Source of the DNA: Deltaproteobacteria bacterium
Lineage (GTDB): Bacteria > Myxococcota_A > UBA9042 > PHBI01 > JACKFB01
Direction of reading: 5' to 3'
Assembly (NCBI GenBank): GCA_020632695.1
Contig: JACKFB010000008.1
Coordinates: forward strand, 62,001-126,000
DNA length: 64,000 nucleotides
The notes under the pieces are model-generated. The model searched no databases and was not told where the DNA came from. It saw nothing but the letters and a program-made list of their open reading frames with translations. A program made the translations under genes and the position numbers. Of this stretch, positions 20,547 through 29,356 are shown in pieces. How positions within the stretch are numbered: position 1 is the first letter of the stretch; each line of letters opens with the position of its first letter.

Positions 20547-22148
20547 TCACATCCTGAAGACGCCCGGTCGCCAGTCGGGGATCGGCGCGTTGTGCGCCGC
20601 CGAGAGCGAGAGCGCGAGTATGGTCCGCGTGTCGGTGGGATCGATGATGCCGTCGTCCCACATGCGGGCCGTGGCGTAGTAGGGGCTGCCCTCGCGCTCG
20701 TACTTGTCCAGGATCGGCTGACGGTAGGCCGCGCGCTCTTCTGCGGACCAGGGCTTGCCCGCGCGCTCGAGCTGGTCGCCCTTCACCGTCGCCAGCACGT
20801 CCGCGGCCTGTTCGCCGCCCATCACCGAGATGCGCGAGCCCGGCCAGGTCCACAAGAAGCGCGGCTCGTACGCGCGGCCGCACATCCCGTAGTTCCCGGC
20901 GCCGTAGGAGCCGCCGATGATCAGCGTGAGCTTCGGCACGTTCGCCGTCGCCACCGCGTGCACCATCTTCGCGCCGTCCTTGGCGATGCCGCGGTTCTCG
21001 TACTCGCGCCCCACCATGAAGCCGGTGATGTTCTGCACGAAGCAGAGCGGGATCTTGCGCACGCAGCACAGCTCGATGAAGTGGGCGACCTTGAGCGCCG
21101 ACTCGCTGAAGAGCACGCCGTTGTTGGCGATGATGCCCACCGGGTAGCCGTGGACGTGGGCGAAGCCGGTCACCACCGTCGGCGCATAGCGCGCCTTGAA
21201 CTCGCCGAAGCGGCTGCCGTCGACCACCCGCGCCAGCACCTCGCGCACGTCGTAGGGCGTCCGCGGATCGGCGGGCACCACGCCCAGCAGCTCAGCCGGG
21301 TCGAAGGCCGGGTCCTCCGGCGTGCGCAGGTCCTGGATGACCTCCTTGCGGCGGTTCAGCGTCGAGACGATGCGCCGGGCGATGCGCAGCGCGTGGGCGT
21401 CGTCCTCGGCCAGGTGGTCCGCCACGCCCGACACGCGGGTGTGCACGTCGCCGCCGCCCAGGTCCTCGGCGCTGACCTCCTCGCCGGTGGCGGCCTTCAC
21501 CAGCGGCGGGCCGCCCAGGAAGATCGTGCCCTGGTTGCGCACGATGATCGTCTCGTCCGACATGGCCGGCACGTAGGCGCCGCCCGCGGTGCAGGAGCCG
21601 AGCACCACGGCGATCTGAGGGATGCCGCGCGCCGACAGGTTGGCCTGGTTGTAGAAGATGCGGCCGAAGTGCTCGCGGTCGGGGAACACCTCGGACTGCA
21701 TCGGCAGGAACGCGCCGCCCGAGTCCACCAGGTACACGCAGGGCAGCGCGTTCTGCAGCGCCACCTCCTGCGCGCGCAGGTGCTTCTTCACCGTCATCGG
21801 GAAATAGGTGCCGCCCTTGGCCGAGGGGTCGTTGGCCACCACCATGCACTCGACGCCCTCGATCATGCCCACGCCGGCGACGATGCTGGCGGCCGGCGAG
21901 GCGCCCTCGTACATCTCCCAGGCCGCCAGGGGCGCGATCTCGAGAAAGGGCGTGCCAGGGTCCAGCAGCCGGTCCACCCGCTCCCGCACCGGGAGCTTGC
22001 CCAGCTCGGCCTGCCGCGCAGCGCCGCGCCCGCCGTCGCTGACGGCCAGCCGGCGCTCACGCAGCTCGGCGACCAGCGCCTTCATGCGCTCGGCGTTGCG
22101 CCGGAACTCGGCGCTGCGAGTATCGAGCTGACTCTCGAGCCGCTCCAC
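20547..22148 (-). CDS. liuB: Methylcrotonyl-CoA carboxylase, carboxyltransferase (beta) subunit
   Basis: The protein is 533 aa, matching MCC beta subunits. The GTG at 22148 is chosen because AGGAGGGT precedes it by 5 nt. Two crotonase-like carboxyltransferase halves are visible. The first has GRIFYNQANLSARGIPQI and LGSCTAGGAYVPAMSDE; the second has GIIANNGVLFSESALK, QNITGFMVGREYE and IGGSYGAGNYGMCGRAY. It transfers CO2 from biotin to 3-methylcrotonyl-CoA. It is the first gene of the liu operon; no liuA (isovaleryl-CoA dehydrogenase) or liuR regulator is adjacent. The promoter should lie in 22149-22285, shared with divergent pepP. Confidence 0.95.
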   Translation of the reverse strand: MERLESQLDTRSAEFRRNAERMKALVAELRERRLAVSDGGRGAARQAELGKLPVRERVDRLLDPGTPFLEIAPLAAWEMYEGASPAASIVAGVGMIEGVECMVVANDPSAKGGTYFPMTVKKHLRAQEVALQNALPCVYLVDSGGAFLPMQSEVFPDREHFGRIFYNQANLSARGIPQIAVVLGSCTAGGAYVPAMSDETIIVRNQGTIFLGGPPLVKAATGEEVSAEDLGGGDVHTRVSGVADHLAEDDAHALRIARRIVSTLNRRKEVIQDLRTPEDPAFDPAELLGVVPADPRTPYDVREVLARVVDGSRFGEFKARYAPTVVTGFAHVHGYPVGIIANNGVLFSESALKVAHFIELCCVRKIPLCFVQNITGFMVGREYENRGIAKDGAKMVHAVATANVPKLTLIIGGSYGAGNYGMCGRAYEPRFLWTWPGSRISVMGGEQAADVLATVKGDQLERAGKPWSAEERAAYRQPILDKYEREGSPYYATARMWDDGIIDPTDTRTILALSLSAAHNAPIPDWRPGVFRM

Positions 22149-22219
22149 CGGGACCCTCCTGCGGACGGGCCGCCCTGCATACCAGCCGGGCGACGGGGCG
22201 CGCAACGGCGGCGCGCGTG

Positions 22220-22248
22220 TTGAACGCGCCCACCGGCGGCGGTACCGT
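22220..22248 (+). promoter_or_regulatory. Candidate promoter for the Xaa-Pro aminopeptidase gene
   Basis: TTGAAC (22220-22225), 17-nt spacer, TACCGT (22243-22248), 37 nt ahead of the ATG and within the divergent gap to liuB. Pattern match only. Confidence 0.35.
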
Positions 22249-22285
22249 GTCCGGACGCGGGTGCAGCCCCCGCAGGAGGCATCGC

Positions 22286-23638
22286 ATGAACGTGCGCAAG
22301 GACGACTCGCAGAACCTCTACGCCGAGCGGCGGGCGCGTCTGCTGGAGCGCATGCCCGAGCGCAGCGTGGCGGTCTTCCCGTCGGCCCCGGTCTACACGC
22401 GGAACAACGACGTCGAGCACAGCTACCGCCAGGACTCGGACCTGTACTATCTGACCGGCTTCGCCGAGCCGGAGACGGTAGCCATCCTGGTCAAGGGCTC
22501 GGCTGACGCCTTCCGGATGGTGGTGCGCCCGCGCGACCCCGAGCGGGAGATCTGGGACGGCCGCCGCGCCGGGACCCAGGGAGCGATCGAGCGCTTCGGC
22601 GCCGACAAGGCCTTCGAGACCTCGGTGCTCGACGACGCCATCGACGAGGCGCTGGCCGGCACCGAGGTGCTCATCTACGCGCTGGGGGGCCACGCCGAGA
22701 TGGACCAGCGCGTGCTGGCGCAGCTCCGCAAGTTCCGCCAGCAGAAGCGCAAGGGCCCCGAGGGGCCTCGCGTGGTGCAGGACCCCGGGCCGATCCTGCA
22801 CGAGATGCGGCTGTTCAAGTCCGCCGCCGAGGTGGAGCGCCTCCAGCGGGCGTCCAGCCTGTCCGCCGAGGCTCACAACCAGGCGATGCGCGCGGCGCGC
22901 CCCGGCATCAATGAGCGCGAGCTGCAGGCGGTGCTCGAGGGCACCTTCCGGGCACTGGGGTCGGCGCGCAACGGCTACGACTGCATCGTCGCCGGCGGGG
23001 ACAACGCCACGATCCTGCACTACCACGACAACGACCAGCCCATCGCCGACGGCGGGCTCTGCCTCATCGACGCTGGCGCCGAGTACGACTACTACACCGC
23101 CGACATCACCCGGACCTTCCCGGTGAACGGGCGCTTCAGCGACGCGCAGCGGGCGGTCTACCAGCTCGTCCTCGACGCGCAGCTCGCCAGCATCGAGGCT
23201 TCGCGGGTCGGCGCCACCTTCGACAGCGTCCACGACGCGTCGGTGCGCGTGCTCACCGAGGGGATGGTGACCCTGGGCCTGCTCGAGGGCGAGGTGGACG
23301 CGCTCATCGCCGACGAGAGCTACAAGCGCTACTACATGCACCGGACCGGCCACTGGCTGGGCATGGACGTGCACGACGTGGGCAGCTACCGGGACGGCGA
23401 CGCGTCGCGGCCGCTCGAGGCCGGGATGGTGATGACCGTGGAGCCCGGGCTCTACATCGCCAGCGACGACGAGGAGGCGCCCGAGGCCTTCCGCGGCATC
23501 GGCGTGCGCATCGAGGACGACGTGCTGATCACCGCCGAGGGGCCGCGCGTGCTGACCGACGGCTGCCCCAAGGAGATCGCCGACATCGAGGCCATGATGG
23601 CCGAGCCGGCGCCCACCTTCCCGGCGCTGAGGGGCTGA
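22286..23638 (+). CDS. pepP: Xaa-Pro aminopeptidase (M24B)
   Basis: The protein is 450 aa and removes N-terminal residues preceding proline. The N-terminal creatinase-like domain contains SYRQDSDLYYLTGF, typical of PepP. The pita-bread domain holds the dimetal ligands: two Asp in DAGAEYDYYTADITRTF, His in GHWLGMDVHD, Glu in TVEPGLY and Glu in GVRIEDDVL. The ATG has AGGAGG 8 nt upstream. The gene is monocistronic or leads into the pseudokinase gene 65 nt downstream. Confidence 0.95.
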   Translation: MNVRKDDSQNLYAERRARLLERMPERSVAVFPSAPVYTRNNDVEHSYRQDSDLYYLTGFAEPETVAILVKGSADAFRMVVRPRDPEREIWDGRRAGTQGAIERFGADKAFETSVLDDAIDEALAGTEVLIYALGGHAEMDQRVLAQLRKFRQQKRKGPEGPRVVQDPGPILHEMRLFKSAAEVERLQRASSLSAEAHNQAMRAARPGINERELQAVLEGTFRALGSARNGYDCIVAGGDNATILHYHDNDQPIADGGLCLIDAGAEYDYYTADITRTFPVNGRFSDAQRAVYQLVLDAQLASIEASRVGATFDSVHDASVRVLTEGMVTLGLLEGEVDALIADESYKRYYMHRTGHWLGMDVHDVGSYRDGDASRPLEAGMVMTVEPGLYIASDDEEAPEAFRGIGVRIEDDVLITAEGPRVLTDGCPKEIADIEAMMAEPAPTFPALRG

Positions 23639-23703
23639 GAGCGGCAGCGGCGGCGGGCGGGCAGAATTCTTGACGCGCGCCGGTCCGGAGCGGATCCAGG
23701 GGC

Positions 23704-24690
23704 GTGGCCGGAGAGTTGCAAGGCATCGCCGACTGGCGGCTCATCGACGTGCTCGGAGAGGGCGCGCGCGCCGTCGTGTACCGTGCGGTGCGCGACGGCC
23801 ACGGCCACGACGAGCCCCACGTGGCGCTCGAGGTGCTGCGGGCGACGATGGCCCAGGACCCCGACGCGGTGCGGGCCTTCGAGGCCCGGGCGGAGGTGGG
23901 CGCGAGCCTGGCCGACCGCCGGATCGCGATCGTGCTGGAGACCGGGCGCGCCGACGGGCGGCCCTACGTGGTGAGCGAGCTGTGCGAGGGGCTCTCGCTC
24001 GAGGCGCTGCCGGTCAAGCGCAGCACCGGGCGGCTGCGGCCGCTGCCGGCGATGTGGGTGCTGCGCGAGGTCACGGCGGCCCTGGCGGCGGCGGGGCGGC
24101 AGGATCCGCCGGTGGTGCACGGTGCGCTGGACGCTGGCGACGTGCTCATCGACCCCGACGGGGACGTGCGCATCGCCGGGTTCGGGCTGCACGACGCGCC
24201 CCAGGCCGATCTGCTGGCCCTGGCGCGGCTGGCGCAGGAGCTGTGCCGGGTGTGGCCGCCCGAGGTGGACGCCTGGCTGGATCGCCTGCAGGACGGCGCG
24301 CGCGCCTTCGCCGACGCGGCGGAGGCGCTCGACGGCTTCCCGACGGTGCTCGACGACCAGGCCGGGGCCCGGCGGGGGGCGGCGTCGGCGGTGCGGCGCG
24401 CCTTGCGCAAGCGCGACGAGGCCCTGGGCGAGGAGGCGGCGCCTGGACGCCGGAAGGCTGCGCCGCGCGCGGCCGGCGGAGCTGCCGCCGGGCAGGAGGC
24501 GGCCGAGGCCCAGCCCCAGGCGCCAGCGCGCCCGCCGCGGCCGAAGCGCAGCTCCCAGCGGGCCGTGACGGCGCGGGCCGCGGAGCAGGAGGTGGTCGCC
24601 ACGGCGACACAGGCGCGGCACGTGGTGTGGCTGTGCGCGGCGATCCTGATGCTGGCGGCGGTGGTGGAGTTCTACGGCTACGGCGGCTGA
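23704..24690 (+). CDS. Predicted Ser/Thr pseudokinase with C-terminal membrane anchor
   Basis: The protein is 328 aa from a GTG start. Residues ~10-230 have the shape of a Hanks-type kinase: a glycine loop (LGEGARAVVYRA) and beta-3 region VALEV, where the ATP-binding Lys is replaced by Glu43. The catalytic loop reads HGALDAGDV (139-147) instead of HRDLKxxN, and AGFG (158-161) replaces DFG. Lys, catalytic Asp and metal Asp are thus not where an active kinase needs them. A Pro/Ala/Arg-rich linker (~240-300) leads to one hydrophobic helix (~306-322), placing the domain in the cytoplasm. It is likely a signalling scaffold. Its 3' end overlaps a convergent membrane-protein gene by 13 nt. Confidence 0.8.
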   Translation: MAGELQGIADWRLIDVLGEGARAVVYRAVRDGHGHDEPHVALEVLRATMAQDPDAVRAFEARAEVGASLADRRIAIVLETGRADGRPYVVSELCEGLSLEALPVKRSTGRLRPLPAMWVLREVTAALAAAGRQDPPVVHGALDAGDVLIDPDGDVRIAGFGLHDAPQADLLALARLAQELCRVWPPEVDAWLDRLQDGARAFADAAEALDGFPTVLDDQAGARRGAASAVRRALRKRDEALGEEAAPGRRKAAPRAAGGAAAGQEAAEAQPQAPARPPRPKRSSQRAVTARAAEQEVVATATQARHVVWLCAAILMLAAVVEFYGYGG

Positions 24691-25292
24691 GCCTCGGCGT
24701 CCCGGCGGCGCCGGACGCGCCGCAGCACCAGCGCCGAGACGGCCAGCGCCAGCACCAGCTCGAGCACGGCGAAGACCACCGCGCCCGCGCGCCCGACGGC
24801 CAGGCCCCGGCTCTGGGCGGCGGGACCGAAGAGCCTGACGCCCGCGTCGGCGCGGAAGAGCCAGCGCCCCCACGCGCCCCCGTGCCCGGTCGCCTTCCGC
24901 ACCTGGGTGTCCAGCGCCGACGCGGCGCCGCCGGCGTAGAAGGCCAGCTCGTCGGCGTCGGTGCTGGCCTCTTCGGGCACGCCGCTGGCCACCATGGAGG
25001 CCCGGGCGTAGTCGTCGGTGAAGCCGCGCCGCATGGCCCGGTCTTCGAGGACCTGGACGGCGATGAGCGCGGCGAGGACGCCCACGCCCGCGGCCAGCAA
25101 CGCCGGGCGCCCGAGCGAGGCGCCGGTGGTCAGCGCGGCCAACGCGGCGGCGCTCCCCACGGTGACGCCGATGAGCAGGGGGCCCAGCAGCGCGACGTAG
25201 ATGTAGGGCGAGATCGCGCCGAGGGCGAGCCCCGACGCGGCGCCGGCGAGCAGCGCGACCAGGAGGACGAGCAGGGGGCGGAGGGCTCTCAC
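24678..25292 (-). CDS. Uncharacterised multi-pass membrane protein
   Basis: The protein is ~204 aa from the GTG at 25292; the start is uncertain, as the reading frame continues upstream. Hydrophobic helices lie near residues 6-28, 32-52 and 57-75. A soluble loop of about 80 residues follows (EDRAMRRGFTDDYARA and onward), then a last helix near 170-192 and a basic tail RRVRRRRD. No family recognised. Its 3' end overlaps that of the pseudokinase gene (24678-24690), so the pair are convergent neighbours. Confidence 0.6.
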   Translation of the reverse strand: MRALRPLLVLLVALLAGAASGLALGAISPYIYVALLGPLLIGVTVGSAAALAALTTGASLGRPALLAAGVGVLAALIAVQVLEDRAMRRGFTDDYARASMVASGVPEEASTDADELAFYAGGAASALDTQVRKATGHGGAWGRWLFRADAGVRLFGPAAQSRGLAVGRAGAVVFAVLELVLALAVSALVLRRVRRRRDAEAQPP

Positions 25293-25367
25293 GGAGGCCA
25301 GCCTGCCACCGCGGGCGGCGCGGCGCGAGCGGCGCGAGTCATGCCGCGGCGTGCGGCGACCGCGGGC

Positions 25368-25396
25368 TTGACCGAGGCGGCGTCCGGTCACTAGGG
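25368..25396 (+). promoter_or_regulatory. Candidate promoter for the lamin-tail lipoprotein gene
   Basis: TTGACC (25368-25373), 17-nt spacer, CTAGGG (25391-25396), or TAGGGT with an 18-nt spacer. The stretch is strikingly similar to the cnoX promoter (3323-3351), including GCTTGACCG at its left edge and a GGTC just before the -10. Confidence 0.5.
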
Positions 25397-25456
25397 TGCG
25401 CCCGCTCGAGGCCAGGACGCGTCCGTGACGGTCGCGACGGCAGGCAGGAGGCGGAG

Positions 25457-27037
25457 ATGAGGGTGGGCGGCGCCGCGTGTTTGGCTCTGGTGCTGGCGGC
25501 GTGCAGCACGTCCGATGACGGCGTCGGCGGGACCGACCTCGGCTCCGATGCGCCGGTGGACGCCGTGGTCGACGGCGTGGTCCCCGACGGTCTGCAGGAT
25601 CTGGCGGCTGACCCCGGAGACGACCCGGGCTCGGACGCCGCCGCGGACCAGACCTCCGACCCAGGCCCCGGCGACGCGACCACCGACGCCCCCGGCCCCG
25701 ACGCAGACGCGTCCACCGATGCGCCCGGCCTGGACGTCGACGCGGCCACCGACGCCCCCGGCCTGGACGTCGACGTCCTGGCCGACGCCAGCCCCGACGT
25801 GGTCGCCGACGCCGGCCCCGACATCCCGGAGCCCGACGTCGAGCCCGACTTCGACAACTGCTCGGAGCCGGGCGGCGACCGCAACATCTACGATCTCCAG
25901 AACCCCGGCTGCCCCGACCACATCACGCCCGAGCCCACCGCCGCGCCGGGGATATCGCTGACGGTCACCGGCGTCATCGTGACCGGCCTCATGGGCGACA
26001 CCTTCTTCGTGCAGGAGCCCGCCGGCGGCCCCTACAGCGGCATCGCCGTCTACAACGGCCCGATGTCGACGGCCAAGCTGGTGATCGGGGACATCGTGGA
26101 CGTCGAGGGGAGCTACCTGGAGTTCTTCGACACCAGCCAGATCACCCTGAAGAAGTTCACCAAGACCGGCCACACCGACCCGCCCGAACCCTTCGACATC
26201 GTCCACCCCTCGCACATCGCCACCGGGGGGCCGCTCGCCGAGCCCTTCGAGGGGGTGCTGGTGCGGGTACACGACGTAGCGACCACGCACACGCGCCCGG
26301 ACTGTCCGAACGAGTTCGGGGAGTTCGAGGTCACCGGCGGGCTGCGCATCGACGACATGGGCTTCCTGTGGGTGGCGCACCTGGGCGACGAGTTCGCCTC
26401 CATCACCGGCGTCCACCACTACTCGTTCGGCAACCACAAGGTGGAGCCTCGGGACGCCGACGACATCGACGCCACCAAGGTCGGCAGCATGACCGCCATC
26501 TCCAAGTGCTTCTCGGGCGAGTGCATCGCGGCGCTCACGGCGCCGGTGAGCCGCGAGGTCATCGTCAACGAGGTGCTGGTCGACCCCTTCGGCGACGACA
26601 CCGGGCAGGAGTGGTTCGAGCTCCGCAACACCACCGGCGCGCCCATCGACCTGGCGGGCTGGACGGTGCGCGACTGCGCGACGCAGAAGCTGCCGCTGGC
26701 CGGAGACGGTCTGGTGGTCCCGGCCGGTGGGTATTTCGTGCTGGGTGCGCAGGCCAATCCCGTGCTCAACGGCGACGTCCCGGTGGACTACGCCTACGGG
26801 AACAACGGGTTCTTCCTGCCCAACACGGTGGGAGCGGTGCTCATCTACGACGCGAGCGGCTCGCTGGTCGACCAGATGCGCTACTCGCGCTTCGATCCGT
26901 TCAAGAACGTCACGCCGGGCGTCAGCATGGTGCGCCTGGGCGACACCAGCGATGGCACCCTGCCCGAGAGCTGGGGTCTGTCGAAGAAGAAGTGGGGCCC
27001 TACCGAGAACAAGGGCACCCCCGGCGCGGCGAACTGA
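25457..27037 (+). CDS. Secreted lipoprotein with Asp-rich linker and lamin-tail (LTD) domain
   Basis: The protein is 526 aa. The signal peptide ends in the lipobox LAAC (C16). Residues ~20-130 are an Asp/Ala/Pro/Val linker with internal repeats (TDAPGLDVDAATDAPGLDVD). Residues ~160-350 include an OB-fold-like segment (GDTFFVQEPAGGPYSGIAVY) of the kind found beside secreted nucleases. Residues ~368-480 form an LTD domain (VNEVLVDPFGDDTGQEWFEL, DLAGWTVRD, YFVLG). There is no nuclease active site, so binding or structural work at the cell surface is more likely than catalysis. GGAGGCGG stands before the ATG. Confidence 0.85.
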   Translation: MRVGGAACLALVLAACSTSDDGVGGTDLGSDAPVDAVVDGVVPDGLQDLAADPGDDPGSDAAADQTSDPGPGDATTDAPGPDADASTDAPGLDVDAATDAPGLDVDVLADASPDVVADAGPDIPEPDVEPDFDNCSEPGGDRNIYDLQNPGCPDHITPEPTAAPGISLTVTGVIVTGLMGDTFFVQEPAGGPYSGIAVYNGPMSTAKLVIGDIVDVEGSYLEFFDTSQITLKKFTKTGHTDPPEPFDIVHPSHIATGGPLAEPFEGVLVRVHDVATTHTRPDCPNEFGEFEVTGGLRIDDMGFLWVAHLGDEFASITGVHHYSFGNHKVEPRDADDIDATKVGSMTAISKCFSGECIAALTAPVSREVIVNEVLVDPFGDDTGQEWFELRNTTGAPIDLAGWTVRDCATQKLPLAGDGLVVPAGGYFVLGAQANPVLNGDVPVDYAYGNNGFFLPNTVGAVLIYDASGSLVDQMRYSRFDPFKNVTPGVSMVRLGDTSDGTLPESWGLSKKKWGPTENKGTPGAAN

Positions 27038-27121
27038 CGAGGGCACGCGGGCGCCACGCTCGGCCCGGATGTGAACGTATCCGCTGACGGCGCCCCGAGG
27101 GCCGCAACAAGGAATCTGACG

Positions 27122-27880
27122 ATGCCGAAGCCTCCCGGCGACTACCGCGCCGTGCTCCTGGACATCGAGGGGACGACCACCTCCATCGACTTCGTCTACG
27201 AGGTGCTCTTCCCCTACGCGAGGCGGGAGCTCCCCGGTTTCCTCGAGCGCACGTGGGGCGAGCCGGAGACGCGCGCGGCGGTGGAGGCGCTCACGGCCCA
27301 GGCCGAGACGGACATCCTGAGCGGCCTCGAGGAGGTCCCGCCCGTGCCCGCCGACGACCCGGACGACGAGCGGCGCGCGGCGGCGGTGCGCAACGCGCTC
27401 TGGCAGATGGACCTGGACCGCAAGACCACCGCGCTCAAGCGCCTGCAGGGCCTGGTGTGGGACGCTGGCTACGCGGCGGGCGCCCTGCGGGGCCACGTCT
27501 ACGAGGACGTCCCGCGCGCACTGGCCGCCTGGAAGGAGCGCGGCGTGCCGGTCTACATCTACTCGTCGGGAAGCGTCGCCGCGCAGAAGCTGCTCTTCGG
27601 ATCATCGGAGGCCGGCGACCTGTGCGAGCTCCTGGCCGGACACTTCGACACCACCACCGGCCCCAAGCGAGACGCCCAGAGCTACCGCCGCATCGCCGAG
27701 CTCATCGGGCTGGCGCCGCGCGACGTGGTCTTCGTCACCGACAGCCTCGACGAGGCGTGGGCTGCCAGCGCCGCGGGCATGGACACCTGCCTGTCCATGC
27801 GCCCCGGCAACCCGGAGCTGCCCGAGCACCCCTTCCCCGAGCTGGGGAGCCTCGACCCGCTGGTGGCGGCGGCACGCTAG
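27122..27880 (+). CDS. mtnC: Enolase-phosphatase E1 of methionine salvage
   Basis: The protein is 252 aa, a HAD-superfamily enzyme that enolises and dephosphorylates 2,3-diketo-5-methylthiopentyl-1-phosphate to the acireductone. HAD motif I is VLLDIEGTTTSIDFV, with the characteristic EGTT of MtnC. Motif II is IYSSGSVAAQKLLFG and motifs III/IV include GPKRDAQSY and VFVTDSLDEA. AAGGA lies 8 nt before the ATG. No other mtn gene is in the window. It is followed by a convergent gene; the short gap holds a direct repeat of AGCCGGTCACGG. Confidence 0.94.
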   Translation: MPKPPGDYRAVLLDIEGTTTSIDFVYEVLFPYARRELPGFLERTWGEPETRAAVEALTAQAETDILSGLEEVPPVPADDPDDERRAAAVRNALWQMDLDRKTTALKRLQGLVWDAGYAAGALRGHVYEDVPRALAAWKERGVPVYIYSSGSVAAQKLLFGSSEAGDLCELLAGHFDTTTGPKRDAQSYRRIAELIGLAPRDVVFVTDSLDEAWAASAAGMDTCLSMRPGNPELPEHPFPELGSLDPLVAAAR

Positions 27881-27941
27881 CCGGTCACGGGGCCCTGTCG
27901 GGTCAGCCGGTCACGGCGACGGCGCGCGCAGGTCCGAGCGG

Positions 27942-28451
27942 TCAGCGTTTGGGGACGCGCAGCGACTGGACGATCGCCGGCGAGCGCGGCGCGCTCACGT
28001 CGGCTCGCACGGTCCAGGCGGCGACGATGGTGCGGCCCTCCAGCCCGACGGCCAGCACCCGCGCGACCTCGCGCACGCCGCCTCGGCGGTAGCGCACCTC
28101 GCGCCCCGAGCGATTGCGGCCCAGCACCGGCAGCCGGAAGCTCCCGGTCTGGAAGGCCTTGTCGGACTCGGCGGCCTGCCGCTCGACCTCCTCGGTGTGC
28201 ACCGAGCGGGCCGCCTCCTCGGAGGGCGCGCCCTTGCCCTGGTACACGGTGAGCATCACGACCTCCAGGTCGACGCTCACCGCCACGCCGGACACGCCGT
28301 CGGGCAGGCCGCTGAGGTTCTCGACCACCGCGCCCTCGGGCACCGTGAACTCGACCCCGGCCACGCTGTGCTCGGGAGCGGGTGCGTCGGGCCGGGCGTC
28401 GGGCGCCGCGACCAGCGCGAGGCACGCACACGCGGCCCAGGCGCCGCTCAC
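27942..28451 (-). CDS. Uncharacterised secreted protein
   Basis: The protein is 169 aa with a GTG start overlapping the stop of the GNAT gene (GTGA). A short signal sequence (AWAACACLALVAAP) precedes a soluble beta-rich region, with VEFTVPEGAVVENLSGLPDG and a C-terminal VSAPRSPAIVQSLRVP. This pattern resembles proteins that gauge a small envelope or photosystem II PsbP/DUF1795-like fold, but the match is too weak to assign. Coupled to the acetyltransferase gene upstream. Confidence 0.7.
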   Translation of the reverse strand: MSGAWAACACLALVAAPDARPDAPAPEHSVAGVEFTVPEGAVVENLSGLPDGVSGVAVSVDLEVVMLTVYQGKGAPSEEAARSVHTEEVERQAAESDKAFQTGSFRLPVLGRNRSGREVRYRRGGVREVARVLAVGLEGRTIVAAWTVRADVSAPRSPAIVQSLRVPKR

Positions 28452-29341
28452 GGCCGCCCTGCCCCGCCGGGCGCCTCACCGGAGCGCACCACCAGCCCCT
28501 CGAGGTAGGTCGCGTGGTAGCGGAAGCCCAGCTTCTCGTAGACGCGGACGGCCGAGCGGTTCTGCCGCCTCACGTTGAGCGCCAGGGTGTGGATGCCCTC
28601 GCTGATGAGGCGCGTGCAGAGCTGGCTGGTGCAGGCCGTCGACAGGCCGCGGCCACGGAAGTCGGGGTGGGTGACGATGTTGCCCAGGGTGGCGATGGAG
28701 GCCTCGTGGCTGAGCACGTGGACCCCGGCGACCGAGACCAGCCGGTCGTCCACGCGGATCCCGTAGTAGTGCCCGGAGTCGAGCTGGGCCGGCTCGAAGA
28801 AGTTGTCCGGGTAGTGGGTGTATAGGTCGATGATCTCGCCGGTGTGGCGATGGGTGAGCCGCTCCACGGCGAGCTGCTCGGCGGTCGCCGGGTGGAACTC
28901 CCGGGCCTCGAGCCCCATCCGGAGCATCGGCACCAGCGCCTCGGCGCCGAAGACCTGGTCCACCGCCGCGACGTGATGCGGCTGCAGGTGCACCAAGGCC
29001 CGCCCGGGCAGGTCCTGCCAGTAGCGCCGGATGATCTCCTCCAGCGCGCTGGACTGCCCGTAGGTGATGAGCACGGGCACGCTCAGCGCGTCGTAGACGA
29101 GCAGCACGCCGTCCAGGCCGTCGCTGCCGCGCACGCCGTACCAGGTGCAGAACTCGCTGTAGGCGTCGTCGAGGTCGCCCAGCATGTACGCGCAGGTGAC
29201 CGGGTCCCGGATGAGCAGCGCCGTGAGGAGCGCGCGATCCGTGATGACGCTGGCGCTGGTCGTAGAGGACTCCGGGCCGATCAACGCTACTCCCGAGCAC
29301 GTGGGGGGCTGGATATACACACCGGCCGGGACCCTGTCCAT
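28448..29341 (-). CDS. GNAT-family N-acetyltransferase
   Basis: The protein is 297 aa. The C-terminal half has the GNAT acetyl-CoA site: VHVLSHEASIATLGNIVT, then HPDFRGRGLS (the R/Q-x-x-G-x-G/A loop) and NRSAVRVYEKLGF. The N-terminal ~150 residues are a second, degenerate domain of the type found in double-GNAT proteins. The substrate is unknown. The ATG at 29341 lacks a clear SD; a TTG near 29284 with GGGAG in front is an alternative start. It is 15 nt downstream of the HExxH-motif gene and is probably transcribed with it. Confidence 0.88.
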   Translation of the reverse strand: MDRVPAGVYIQPPTCSGVALIGPESSTTSASVITDRALLTALLIRDPVTCAYMLGDLDDAYSEFCTWYGVRGSDGLDGVLLVYDALSVPVLITYGQSSALEEIIRRYWQDLPGRALVHLQPHHVAAVDQVFGAEALVPMLRMGLEAREFHPATAEQLAVERLTHRHTGEIIDLYTHYPDNFFEPAQLDSGHYYGIRVDDRLVSVAGVHVLSHEASIATLGNIVTHPDFRGRGLSTACTSQLCTRLISEGIHTLALNVRRQNRSAVRVYEKLGFRYHATYLEGLVVRSGEAPGGAGRP

Positions 29342-29356
29342 CGTGGGCCCGGCGCG

